Below the pieces are notes generated by a model. It saw only the letters and a program-made list of their open reading frames with translations. It searched no databases and was not told the DNA's origin. Of a DNA stretch of 64,000 nt, positions 22,391 through 31,153 are shown one piece after another. The stretch comes from Paralithodes platypus (taxonomy: Eukaryota > Arthropoda > Malacostraca > Decapoda > Lithodidae), in contig CM064509.1 of the NCBI GenBank assembly GCA_032716605.1, positions 38,970,924 through 39,034,923 of the forward strand, in the 5' to 3' direction. The position numbers and the translations under genes were made by a program. Position 1 is the stretch's first letter. Every line of letters starts with the position of its first letter.

Positions 22391-22792
22391 ATTAAGGGGA
22401 GACTGACCGTTTGTTTGGTCTATTAAGGGGAGACTGACCGTTTGTTTGGTCTATTAAGGGGAGACTGACCGTTTGTTTGGTCTATTAAGGGGAGACTGAC
22501 CGTTTGTTTGGTCTATTAAGGGGAGACTGACCGTTTGTTTGGTCTATTAAGGGGAGACTGACCGTTTGTTTGGTCTATTAAGGGGAGACTGACCGTTTGT
22601 TTGGTCTATTAAGGGGAGACTGACCGTTTGTTTGGTCTATTAAGGGGAGACTGACCGTTTGTTTGGTCTATTAAGGGGAGACTGACCGTTTGTTTGGTCT
22701 ATTAAGGGAGACTGACCGTTTGTTTGGTCTATTAAGGGGAGACTGACCGTTTGTTTGGTCTATTAAGGGGAGACTGACCGTTTGTTTGGTCT
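22391..22792. repeat. 31-bp array, 13 copies, made from the MITE C terminus
   Basis: The unit ATTAAGGGGAGACTGACCGT plus TTGTTTGGTCT is repeated head to tail 13 times. One copy lacks a G, and the rest are identical. The unit is exactly the first 31 bp of MITE C (compare 15742-15772), so the transposon end itself was amplified. Confidence 0.95.
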
Positions 22793-23137
22793 ATTAATTC
22801 ATTTATTCATATATATTTTTTTTTTCCTCCCTAGACCTCCATCAAGCTTAGAAAAACACCCCCTAGACCCTCCTTCAAGGTAAATTTGTACATTTTTCGG
22901 TAGAAAAATGTCCCGGCCAAAGGCCAATTCCTCTTAAAATTGCAGGCTCGCTATCGCTCGCCAGGAAATAATCGACACCTAAATGGCAAGAAAGGTCTTA
23001 AAATTGACAAAGAAATGGGGCAAAAGGTCTTAAAATCAACTAACTAATGGGGCAAACATCTTAACATCTGAAAACTAATGGGGCTAAACATGAGGGAGAA
23101 GGGGGACCAGAAAACCCCCCGGTCCATCCCCCCTTAA
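22391..23137. mobile_element. MITE C, copy C5, with amplified terminus
   Basis: The right part (22793-23137) is a normal C element ending CATCCCCCCTTAA. It preserves the uninterrupted TTCCTCTTAAAATTGC junction used above as the empty site for D2. The left terminus is not single but is repeated 13 times (see the array). Confidence 0.85.
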
Positions 23138-23194
23138 ATTATGAGAAGGAAAGCCGAAGTAAAGAAACGACCAGGAGAAAAATATACACTGTAA

Positions 23195-23405
23195 AGCCGG
23201 AGTCACACCAGCCGTTTTTCGAGCATTTTTTACGGGCAATTATGGTCTGGCAGCTTCAAAAATGACACTTTATCAGAATTCAACCGCCTAACATACTCTA
23301 CCTTCAGTCTAGTTACCGATACCAGTGCAAACAAGTCCCGAAATATAACGAGAAAAAACTTGCTCATGGAAAATTGACGGAAAAATTGCTCGTGTGACAG
23401 CGGCT
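23195..23405. mobile_element. PIF/Harbinger-like MITE, uninterrupted copy
   Basis: A 211-bp element with ends AGCCGGAGTCACACCAGCCG and CTCGTGTGACAGCGGCT, flanked by TAA at 23192-23194 and 23406-23408. It is related to 19604-20468. Confidence 0.72.
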
Positions 23406-23457
23406 TAAGTCTATCTATATACAGTACACTATCTATATCTACTCAGGCACATTCCCC

Positions 23458-23760
23458 ATTTTTTTTTTTTTTCTTTTGCTGAGGGTCGCCGACTCGAGAC
23501 AGAGCCCGAGCAGGGATAACACAACACAAAAACAAAACACAAATTTATACACATCTAGGTCGCCCAGGAGAAGACCCAGAGACCAGGGATCACCAAGTAC
23601 TCCCCCGGCCCCCGACCTCCCGGAGAAGATCCGGTCTCAGCAGGCAGACATGCAGCGAAGCCCCACCACTACAAGCCCGCCCACCACACATCCAGGCGCA
23701 CCCTTCATATAAACCGGCTCCCGGCGCCTGACGGACTATTATCTAACTGGCTCCCGACCC
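23458..23760 (-). mobile_element. Poly(A)-tailed repeat Z, copy Z1
   Basis: A T run (23459-23472, the poly(A) tail on the minus strand) is followed by a block shared with 61893-62200. Shared pieces include CTAGGTC, GACCCAGAGACCAGGG, CAGGCAGACATGCAGC and GACGGACTATTATCTA. It is probably a retroposon and no domain is visible. Confidence 0.7.
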
Positions 23761-23794
23761 CCTCTCCCAAATGACCGCATTTTAACTCATCTAT

Positions 23795-23985
23795 TCACAA
23801 GCTTCTCCATTCATTCCTGTTTATTACCACTTCCCATGCCTGATCTATAGTTAAGCCTCTATCTTTCAACGCTTGTCCTACACAGTCTCTCCATCTCAAT
23901 GGAGGTCTTCCTACCCCTTTACCTCCCCTTGTATCTGACTCACATATTCTCTTTGTAAGCCTTTCATACTGTAAGTGGAATTTTA
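23795..23985 (-). pseudogene. RTE-like LINE C-terminal fragment
   Basis: The minus strand encodes ERLTKRICESDTRGGKGVGR, then PPLRWRDCVGQALKDRGL and a WEVVINRNEWRSL ending. This is the terminal signature of RTE-like LINE proteins. Only the last 55 or so codons remain. Confidence 0.7.
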
Positions 23986-24450
23986 AAAAGGAGAGATGGA
24001 ACGAATATAGAGAACATTTAGAAGAAACCGAGGAGGAAGGGGTGGAGGAGAGAGCCCTAAAACTGATGATAGACATAAACAGGGCAGCCAAAGGGAACAT
24101 AGGAAAACTGATGATAGACATAAACAGGGCAGCCAAAGGGAACATAGGAAAACTGATGATAGACATAAACACGGCAGCCAAAGGGAACATAGGAAAACTG
24201 ATGATAGACATAAACAGGGCAGCCAAAGGGAACATAGGAAAACTGATGATAGACATAAACACGGCAGCCAAAGGGAACATAGGAAAACTGATGATAGACA
24301 TAAACACGGCAGCCAAAGGGAACATAGGAAAAACGAGGAATTGGATAGGTCAGAAGAGGAAATAACCTTGATGGAACAGGGATATAAACAAAGAAAGAAA
24401 GGAGAATAGTAACAAGAAATAGAAGAGAAGGAGGAGGGACTATCAATACG
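23986..24450 (+). pseudogene. LINE linker-region fragment with internal 45-bp repeats
   Basis: The plus strand reads WNFKKERWNEYREHLEETEE, then GVEERALKLMIDINRAAKGN, typical of the segment between endonuclease and RT in Jockey-type LINEs. A 45-bp unit is then repeated six times in frame before TRNWIGQKRK and a stop at 24365. The LINE piece at 25130-25420 may be the same element continued beyond MITEs C6 and B2, but this is not proven. Confidence 0.6.
24061..24330 (+). repeat. 45-bp in-frame repeat, 6 copies
   Basis: The unit encodes KLMIDINRAAKGNIG or the T variant KLMIDINTAAKGNIG. The order of variants is R, R, T, R, T, T. The period is 15 codons, so both strands stay open through the array. 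Confidence 0.92.
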
Positions 24451-24479
24451 TACGTCTACGCCGCCCGCAGTAAGGGCAA

Positions 24480-24654
24480 TTTTAAGAGGAACCGGCCTTT
24501 GGCCGGTACATTTTTCTACCGAAAAATGTACAAATTTATCTTGAAGGGGGGTCTAGGGTTTTTTTTCTAAGCTTGATGGAGGTCTAGGGAGGAAACTAAA
24601 CAAAAATATGAATAAATTAATTAATAGACCAACCAACCAACAGTCTCTCCTTAA
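24480..24654. mobile_element. Partial MITE C, copy C6
   Basis: It carries one C arm (AACCGGCCTTTGGCCGG, AGCTTGATGGAGGTCTAGGG) and the terminal CAGTCTCTCCTTAA. The left end is missing. Its terminal TTAA is the left TTAA of B2. Confidence 0.75.
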
Positions 24655-25129
24655 CCCCTCAGACCCGGCTATGTATTCCATACCAAAACCCGGGTTTTTT
24701 GGCCGAAAAACGTCTACGCCTAGGCTACCGTATCTTTGTTATTTTGACTGCTTCCGCATTCCCGCGCATCCCCAAGCGTAGATGTGTTTTGTACCTGTAG
24801 AATGGCGTTGAGTAGAGCTCTGTAAGTCAACTGGTTCAGTTGTGATGATGATTTCCGTGGAGATAACTTTGTGGCGATATCAGCCACTTTACACTAGTTT
24901 TCACCACTTAACAATAACATACAGGCACACACGAACAAGGACGCCTCTCCTTCTTGTGGTCGGAGATGCGCGGCGTCAGTCCAACCGGCTGTTGTTTACA
25001 TGCGTCGGACGGACACCTTGCACACCAAGCTTACAGGCTTTCAAGCTGCCGGAGCCTCAGAGCCCTTCCGGGTTCCGCGGGGGTGTTTTTTATGGATGCC
25101 TCAGAGCCCAACCGGGTCTGAGGGGTTAA
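24651..25129. mobile_element. TTAA-flanked MITE B, copy B2
   Basis: The ends are TTAACCCCTCAGACCCGG and CCGGGTCTGAGGGGTTAA. It is 479 bp, uninterrupted. Its GGTGTTTTTTATGGATGCC segment is the reference for insertion G inside B3. Confidence 0.85.
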
Positions 25130-25420
25130 TATATAGGACGTATCGATAGGTCGGCTACAGCAAGGGAGCTAAAGCGAGGACAGGATCATTGGAAACAAAT
25201 GATAGAAAAAGGAGATGGAATGGGATAGCACCAAACTGTAACCAATGTCAACAAGGGGGAGACCCAATAATTTAAAATGTAAAACTTGCAAACTAAACAA
25301 ACCAAAACTGGGACAAAGACAAATAGAAGATACAGAACATATAATTTCATATTTGTTTTCACCAACTCACCAATTAATTTACAAATAAACCTAACTAATG
25401 AAATCAATGAAAGTAATGAA
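25130..25420 (+). pseudogene. LINE C-terminal zinc-segment fragment
   Basis: One frame from about 25228 reads APNCNQCQQGGDPII, LKCKTCKLNKPKLGQRQIED and TEHIISYLFSP. This Cys-rich, His-ending segment is usual at the C terminus of Jockey/R1-type LINE proteins. It is decayed and short. A similar decayed trace lies near 15520-15600. Confidence 0.5.
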
Positions 25421-25589
25421 TAAATCTTCTAACTTACCCTCTGACTAACATACGCTGAGCTACCACCGATGCAAAGCTCAGTCCTGTGGAATCAACAGAC
25501 ATCCGGGACAAGCTCTATAGAAGAAGAAGAAGGAAGGTAAACTAAAATACATACATACAAGTTTAAAAACAGTTTGTCCACAGAGAATG

Positions 25590-26165
25590 TTGTTACAGTT
25601 TCACATCCTAAATGGCAGCTTTCCAGGTGGCCCTGTAAAGGGCTGCCTCTGTTGTCAAGTTCTTTATTTTGAGATCGGACCGGAGTACCCGATCCCATGT
25701 CATTCTAGGTCTACCCCTACGCGCAGCTCCCCCACGTTCACAGTCCGGCATTTCTTCACCCAGTTCTGATCATCCATTCTCTCCACATGTCCAAACCAAC
25801 CAAGTCGGCTCGTGCGCATCACTTCACTGATACTCCTAATGCCCAGACGCCTTCTCAATTCCTCGCTCAATACCCTGTCCCTAAGATTAACCCCACACAT
25901 CCATCTCACCATTCCCTTCTCATTCCGTTCCATTCTATTGACATCCTCTGCTTTAACCGGCCACGTCTCCGAGGCATAGGTCATCGCGCTCCTAACACAC
26001 GAGGTATACACCTTCCCTTTAAGGTGGGGTGGGAGTCCTCTCATGGTCAGGAATGGCAACAGCTCTCTAAACTTTCCCCACCTACTTCTGACTCTAGCAA
26101 TGGAGCTAGCTTCAGCGCCACCTCCGGCGGAAACCGTATCGCCCAGGTAGCAGTTTGAAACTACC
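25590..26165 (-). pseudogene. Diverged ZF-LINE 3' fragment
   Basis: Minus-strand coding sense from 26165 includes CYLGDTVSAGGGAEASSIAR, KVYTSCVRSAMTYASETWPV and RTSRLGWFGHVERMDDQNW, co-linear with 34250-34790. It is a separate subfamily (about one residue in five differs by eye). It sits directly downstream of the last CRBN exon in the same orientation. Confidence 0.8.
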
Positions 26166-26269
26166 ATTGTCACCAATTAAACTATTGATTTTGACTCTAC
26201 CTAAAATACAACTGAGAAAGGTGTCATCTGATAAAAAAGGTTAATGCATGAAGTCTAACAAGGTATATA

Positions 26270-26441
26270 TTATATAACATGCCGTAACTCTCCTTCGTCC
26301 CCGTCCCACACCAGTTTAGCCTTGACTGCTTTGCGTGTTACACCATAAAACTTGTGAGGTTTGAGCTTGCGTTTGGTCGCTGTGAACTTCCAGCCTATGT
26401 GACTGTGGCAGTTCGTGCACGTGGCGATGGTCCAAGCATAC
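26270..26441 (-). CDS. CRBN: Cereblon, last coding exon (second half of the CULT domain)
   Basis: Cereblon is the substrate receptor of the CUL4-DDB1 E3 ubiquitin ligase. On the minus strand the exon follows a TTATTTTCAG acceptor (26442-26444 is CAG). It starts in phase 2 and reads [20 protein letters not shown], then [16 protein letters not shown], and stops at 26270-26272. It supplies the second zinc cysteine pair (CTNC) and two tryptophans of the tri-Trp pocket (YAW and GW). The partner exon is at 31748-31941, and the two phases complete each other. Human cereblon has the same order around this junction. The residue after YAWT is Ile. The C terminus (GELRHVI) is shorter than or different from that of vertebrates. 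No polyadenylation signal was confirmed. Confidence 0.93.
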
Positions 26442-26522
26442 CTGAAAATAATTATATGAATTAGCAACTTACGTAGTGTCTGACACATTCGAATATACAC
26501 CCAGTTAAACAGGATGTCCTTG

Positions 26523-26992
26523 CATGACAGTGTGGTAATCCCGACATTGACTTAAGGAAGCGAAGCATGGACGTTGGTGGAGAGACTCAGACCAAGAGTG
26601 AGAGGGGTGGAAATGAGTTACTTGAAAAGTGCGTGCGGAGTTACATGGAGGGATAGACAGACTAATGAGGAAGTAAGAAGGAGGTGTGATTTGGATGTAG
26701 TCGTGCTGGAGAGTGTGAAAAGGAACACCTTGAGATGGTTCGGCCATATGGAACGTATGGGAAGCGAGAGAATGACTAAGAGGGTGTACGAGAGCGAGGT
26801 GGAAGGATAGAGAGGGAGAGGTAAACCGAGAGAGAGGTGGAAGGATGGGGTGAAGAAGTATATGAGTAAAGGCGGTGCTGGTTGGGAGGAGGGGCGTCGA
26901 CTGAGTGGGGAAAGAGGTGCATGGGGGCGGTTCGTTCGTGGCCACCCCTTCGGGGATCACAGCATCAGGCAATAGATAGATAGATAGAAACA
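26523..26992 (+). pseudogene. RTE-like LINE 3' fragment with (ATAG)n tail
   Basis: The plus strand encodes VERLRPRVRGVEMSYLKSAC, RNTLRWFGHMERMGSERMTK and RVYESEVEG, then a stop. The frame then continues as KPRERWKDGVKKYM and WGRFVRGHPFGDHSIRQ. The tail ATAGATAGATAG is at about 26973-26990. The same family is seen at 33765-33990 and 8245-8400. It lies in a CRBN intron. Confidence 0.8.
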
Positions 26993-27021
26993 GGATGAGG
27001 CAGAATCAAATTTGATACAGT

Positions 27022-27725
27022 AATGGTATGGACATGTGGAGAGAATGGATGAACAAAATTGGGTGAAAAGATGCAGGTCTGTGATTGTGGAGGGAGCTGC
27101 ACCAAGTGCCAGTGGACCGAGGAAGACCTGGGATCGGACTATACGTGCCGATCTCAAATCCAAAAACTTGAAAAGTCAAACAGCCCTTAACCCTTGTCTA
27201 GCGGGGTGTTTTGGGCTCATTTGGGCATATTCAGGCCCTCCTGCATGATAAATCAAGCATCTGCATGAAAACAAAATATTTAGCAAAAAAACTAGGCGCT
27301 AAAAGCTTCAAAATGAGACCAGAACGAGCTACGTAGCACTCGTGGTTCTCTTGCAGTGATGCCACGAACATGGAAGTTTAGAATATATCGGTATATTTTT
27401 CCCAGCTATGCTCACTACTGGCTACACTGCCGGCCTCTCGAGAACACAGGTAACATGAGTTAATGGGCGGCGGTAAGCTCTGGGAGTCGGCTGTCTGGCC
27501 CGCTGTGCTCCCGGCCATTTGCACTCTATTTTAACCCTTTAAAAGCCTTAATAATGCTCCTAACTTGCTGCAAATTGGTGCACGACTTAAGTCGAGCGCC
27601 GCCAATAAGGGGTTAACAGGGTTGCCTGGAAAGCCGCCATTAGGACAAGAGACTGAAACTGCACATATGTGTGGAACACTCAGTCTTAAAATTATATGTA
27701 TGTATGTATGTATGTAACCATGGTA
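27022..27725 (+). pseudogene. ZF-LINE 3' fragment split by MITE A2
   Basis: 27026-27186 matches 330-495 of the window (YGHVERMDEQNWV, PRKTWDRTIRADLKSKN). The match continues at 27617-27720 with GGGTTGCCTGGAAAGCCGCC and the (ATGT)n tail. The 426-bp difference is MITE A2. The flank is CCCTTAA on the left and TTAACAGGG on the right, against CCCTTAACAGGG in the intact copy at 494-505. Confidence 0.9.
27187..27616. mobile_element. TTAA-flanked MITE A, copy A2
   Basis: The ends are TTAACCCTTGTCTAGCGGGG and GCCGCCAATAAGGGGTTAA. Excision retaining one TTAA recreates the ZF-LINE sequence exactly as seen at 489-505. Confidence 0.92.
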
Positions 27726-27840
27726 TAATTGCCCACAAACTTAAAGCAAAAGGGATAACCGGTAAAATCAGAAGGAAGATATACAACTTCCTCATAAACT
27801 GGAAACAATCAGTAGCAGTAAACCAAACCCACATCTGAGC
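27722..27840 (+). pseudogene. LINE reverse-transcriptase fragment
   Basis: One frame reads HGIIAHKLKAKGITGKIRRK, then IYNFLINWKQSVAVN. This is the block that normally follows the first catalytic aspartate of Jockey-type RTs. Only about 38 codons are recognisable. Confidence 0.6.
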
Positions 27841-28046
27841 CTTCGGATGTCAAAAGCTCAGTTCCATAAGGAACAGTGCTAGCACCCCTTTTTTCTTCAT
27901 TCTAATTTATGCCATAGATGCGCAGGCATAGATGGTATGGACATGTGGAAAGGATGGATAAGAATAATTGGGTTAAGAAAAGCAAGTCTATGAACGTAGA
28001 GGGAGTCGCAAGGAGAGGTAGACCAAGAAAGACATGGGATCAGGTA

Positions 28047-30692
28047 CAGTCTGGCCTGCCAATACGCGAGCTTTTAATACGCGATTCACCTTATACGCGA
28101 GGAGGGGGTCGAATCATACCCAAAACTTTCAAAACGCGTGATGTACCTTTAAAACGCGAATCCGGGGCCGATATAAGGGCAATTCCGGGGAGTTCAGCTA
28201 ATACGCGAGGCCCCCCACCATTCCGCGCATCCATCTGCGCAGGGACGCCAGGGCAGGGCATTGTGGGATACGCCAGTCTACCCTCAGTCCTCGCTCGCGC
28301 AACAGCAGTCCGACTCGTGTGCAGTGATATAGTTTTTTGCCCCCATCATCATGCCCCCTCGCAAGAACAAACTTATCACCCACCAGATGAAGCTGGAGGT
28401 CATCAAAAGAAAAGGAAAAGGAGAAGGAAACTCAGCCATCGGTCGAGCAATGGGTTTAGCGGAATCGACAGTTAGAACAATCTGGGCTAACCGAGAAAAG
28501 ATCAACACCATCGTGAAGTCCTATGGTGCTGCCATGATGGACCAACGTTGCAGGAGCAACAATCCAGCTATGGTGGTCATGGAGCGATACCTGGCAGCAT
28601 TCCTAGCCCGCAAACACCGTGAGCAAGTCCCGGTGGATAAGGCCTATATCAAACAGCAGGCTAAACTCTTCTACACCACCGCAAGTGCTAGGACAAAGTC
28701 TGGCCAGAATTTTAATTTTAAGGCATCCAACGGTTGGCTCCATGGCTTCATGAAACGGAAGGACCTAAGGAACATCAAGGTGTCCGGAGAACGTGGGTCT
28801 GCAGATGTGGTGGCAGCCGACACATTTCCTGGGGTGTTGAAGACCATAATCGAGGATGGTGGCTACACAAAGGATCAGATTTATAATGTGGATGAAAGTG
28901 GCTTGCAATACAAGTGTATGCCAAAATCTACATATCTTGCCAAATCTGTGAAACAGGCAAAGGGCCGCAAGATAGACAAGTCAAGGTTCACTGTCATGTT
29001 TACTGTGAACCTTTCCGGCAGCCACAAGATGCGGCCTGTAGTGGTGCACACAGCTGCCCACCCTCGATGTTACAAGAACCTGCGCGACATGAATGACACT
29101 GGAACTTATTGGTACAAGAGCGCTAATGGGTGGATGACTAGTGCCATTATGTCTGACTGGCTTGTCAAGCAATTTGTTCCTGACGCCCGCCTCAAATGCC
29201 AACAACTAGGCCTACCTTTCAAGGCCCTGTTATTGATGGACAACGCCCCTTGCCACCCACACTATTTAGAGACTCTACATCCCGACGTACAGATTGTTTT
29301 CATGCCACCAAAAACAACATCTCTCATACAGCCACTGGACCAAGAAGTCATATCGAATGTGAAGCTCTTTTACCAGACACGACTCTACAATTATCTACGC
29401 CAGAAGACAGAGAGCAATGAAGAGATTTTGGCTATGCAGCAGGAGTTCGCATCATCGTCTGATGAGGAACAGGCACCCCAGGCAGAGGCACCCCAGGCAG
29501 CGGCACCCCAGGCAGCGGCAGCAGAGGCACCCCAGGCAGCGGCAGCAGAGGCACCCCAGGCAGCGGCACCCCAGGCACCACAGGCAGAGGCAGAGATGAC
29601 CGTGACACACTTCTGGCGTGTTTTTACCATCAAATACGCAATCGACTTCCTTCTTCTAGCATGGGCTGATATAAATGATGCCACAATTAATCATGCCTGG
29701 CGAGCACTTACTCCTCATTTATGTGCTCCCAAGGCCAACAAAGTCCAGTCAGTCACCGAGGCAGAGGCAGAGGCAGTTCAAGCGGCCCGCGCAGTGGCTG
29801 GTTTCGGGGCAGTGACAGCCGAGGAGATTCGTGAGGTTATTGAGGCAGGTGAACAACAGACTCAAGGTGACACAATTGAGCAGATTGATGCCGAAGATCA
29901 AGCACGACAACCGAACAACGACGTTGAACCAGCCCCTGCACCTGCTAACATGGATCTGTCTGTAGGTAAACTGAGCGAAATCTTGGCTTTAGTTGACCAA
30001 CTCAAGGAAGGATTTCGCTCGGTGGAGCAGTGCCCTGTGAGAACACATGAAGTCCTGCTGGGCGTTGACAGTGTTTTCCGCTTTTATTCTGACAAACATC
30101 ATCAGGAAGTCAACAAGAGGAGACAAACTTTAATGACAAGATTCCTTGCCCGCCAAGAACCTCAACAAGAAGATGATGACGAACCCCAACCTTCGACCTC
30201 GGCAGGCTCGGCTGCTCAGGTTGACATGCCCGACGATGATTTTGGTGGCTTCATGAGGGAGGTTCAGGTGGAACAAAGGCGCCTGGCCCTCAACAGAGTG
30301 CTAGATGCCAGGGATAGTTCGTCGGACGATGATGATGCCGGGGCCGGGGCCGGGGCCGGGGCTGGGGCCGGGGCCGGGGCACATTAGCTGAACTCGCCCT
30401 GCCTCGGAGGGGGCCTGCCTCGGAGCCCCCACCCTTCATATCTACAGTTACTGTTAATTTTAAGGTGAGTTTACTATTATTGTTATATTTTCTTATGATT
30501 TGGATGTTTATGTATACATATATGTACCTTTTGTGGCAATTGACGGAGATAAATAGGCCTAAAGTAGACAACTTGGAGTCAGTGCCGCCCATATCGATTT
30601 ATTCCCATATAATACTCTATTGCTAATACGCGAATTTTCATTCCGCGCCCTCGCGTGTCGCCCATATTCTCGCGTATTGGCAGGCCAGACTG
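28047..30692 (+). mobile_element. Tigger (pogo-group) DNA transposon, apparently intact
   Basis: The 2646-bp element has perfect 24-bp terminal inverted repeats, at 28047-28070 (CAGTCTGGCCTGCCAATACG and on) and 30669-30692. TA lies at 28045-28046 and 30693-30694. The subterminal regions repeat the motif AATACGCGA or AAACGCG (about six times on the left, three on the right), candidate transposase-binding sites. The transposase frame is uninterrupted. It lies in the CRBN intron between exons 26270-26441 and 31748-31941, antisense to CRBN. Confidence 0.93.
28351..30387 (+). CDS. Tigger-type transposase, 678 aa, uninterrupted
   Basis: The enzyme cuts and pastes the element at TA sites in the nucleus. 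The ATG at 28351 starts MPPRKNKLITHQMKLEVIKR, a CENP-B/pogo-type N-terminal helix-turn-helix (about residues 8-58). A Tc5-like second DNA-binding region follows (about 70-145, ending NIKVSGERGSAD). The DDE domain has YNVDESGLQYK (D181), LLLMDNAPCHPHYL (D297) and TSLIQPLDQEVI (D330), a DD32D spacing as in Tigger proteins. Residues 374-415 are Ala/Pro/Gln repeats (APQAE, APQAA units), and the C terminus is a run of Ala-Gly ending in H. These low-complexity inserts look like repeat expansions. No stop, frameshift or missing catalytic residue is seen. Confidence 0.94.
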   Translation: MPPRKNKLITHQMKLEVIKRKGKGEGNSAIGRAMGLAESTVRTIWANREKINTIVKSYGAAMMDQRCRSNNPAMVVMERYLAAFLARKHREQVPVDKAYIKQQAKLFYTTASARTKSGQNFNFKASNGWLHGFMKRKDLRNIKVSGERGSADVVAADTFPGVLKTIIEDGGYTKDQIYNVDESGLQYKCMPKSTYLAKSVKQAKGRKIDKSRFTVMFTVNLSGSHKMRPVVVHTAAHPRCYKNLRDMNDTGTYWYKSANGWMTSAIMSDWLVKQFVPDARLKCQQLGLPFKALLLMDNAPCHPHYLETLHPDVQIVFMPPKTTSLIQPLDQEVISNVKLFYQTRLYNYLRQKTESNEEILAMQQEFASSSDEEQAPQAEAPQAAAPQAAAAEAPQAAAAEAPQAAAPQAPQAEAEMTVTHFWRVFTIKYAIDFLLLAWADINDATINHAWRALTPHLCAPKANKVQSVTEAEAEAVQAARAVAGFGAVTAEEIREVIEAGEQQTQGDTIEQIDAEDQARQPNNDVEPAPAPANMDLSVGKLSEILALVDQLKEGFRSVEQCPVRTHEVLLGVDSVFRFYSDKHHQEVNKRRQTLMTRFLARQEPQQEDDDEPQPSTSAGSAAQVDMPDDDFGGFMREVQVEQRRLALNRVLDARDSSSDDDDAGAGAGAGAGAGAGAH

Positions 30693-30825
30693 TAGTACAC
30701 ACTGAGCCAAAGGACCAACTAAGAGGGATACCAAAGAACGAGCTGCCTGGAACGCTGCTATAAGGTGAACAAAAAGACTGACCTACTCACATGTAGATCA
30801 GTCTATAATGTAATATATTTTACAT

Positions 30826-31153
30826 ATGCCAATACAAGACACAGAAGGCTACAGTGTCTTCCTTTGCACATTTGATTGTTGTTTTCGTAGTGGTGGTGGT
30901 TGTTGTGATAGTATGATAGTAAACACACAGGAAGACACGGGTTGCCTGCAGGCAGACATTAATGTGGCGTTCCAGTGGACCAGGGAAAACAATATGCAGT
31001 TTAATGAAGAAAAATTCCAACGAATACGATACAGAGATGATAATGTCGTTAAAGGGAACACAAGTTATATAACAGAATCCAAACACATTCTACGGAGATG
31101 ATAATGTCGTTAAAGGGAACACAAGTTATATAACAGAATCCAAACACATTCTA
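30826..31153 (+). pseudogene. LINE RT C-terminal fragment with a 63-bp tandem duplication
   Basis: The frame reads TGCLQADINVAFQWTRENNM and QFNEEKFQRIRY, typical of the segment after the RT catalytic loop. A 63-bp block beginning AGATGATAATGTCG occurs twice in tandem at about 31035 and 31098. The fragment is short and decayed. Confidence 0.6.

Larger units (their letters stand above)
27906..30800 (+). pseudogene. LINE 3' fragment that received the Tigger element
   Basis: 27918-28046 encodes RWYGHVERMDKNNWVKKSKS and GRPRKTWDQV. After the 2.6-kb Tigger insertion the same frame continues at 30693 with VHTEPKDQLRGIPKNELPG and a short 3' end. Removing Tigger and one TA restores the frame, which confirms the insertion boundaries. 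The fragment is related to ZF-LINE but diverged. Confidence 0.78.

Noticed and set aside
22391..22792. Regular 31-bp repeats that could suggest a CRISPR-like array
   Set aside because: There are no spacers between the units, the genome is eukaryotic, and the unit is the end of MITE C.
23795..24325. A 176-codon minus-strand frame with FPLAAVFMSIIS repeats
   Set aside because: The repeats are the antisense reading of the 45-bp LINE-linker array; only the last 55 codons are genuine (RTE C terminus).
29391..29684. A minus-strand frame rich in WGAAAWGAS units
   Set aside because: It is the antisense of the Ala/Pro repeat tract of the Tigger transposase.
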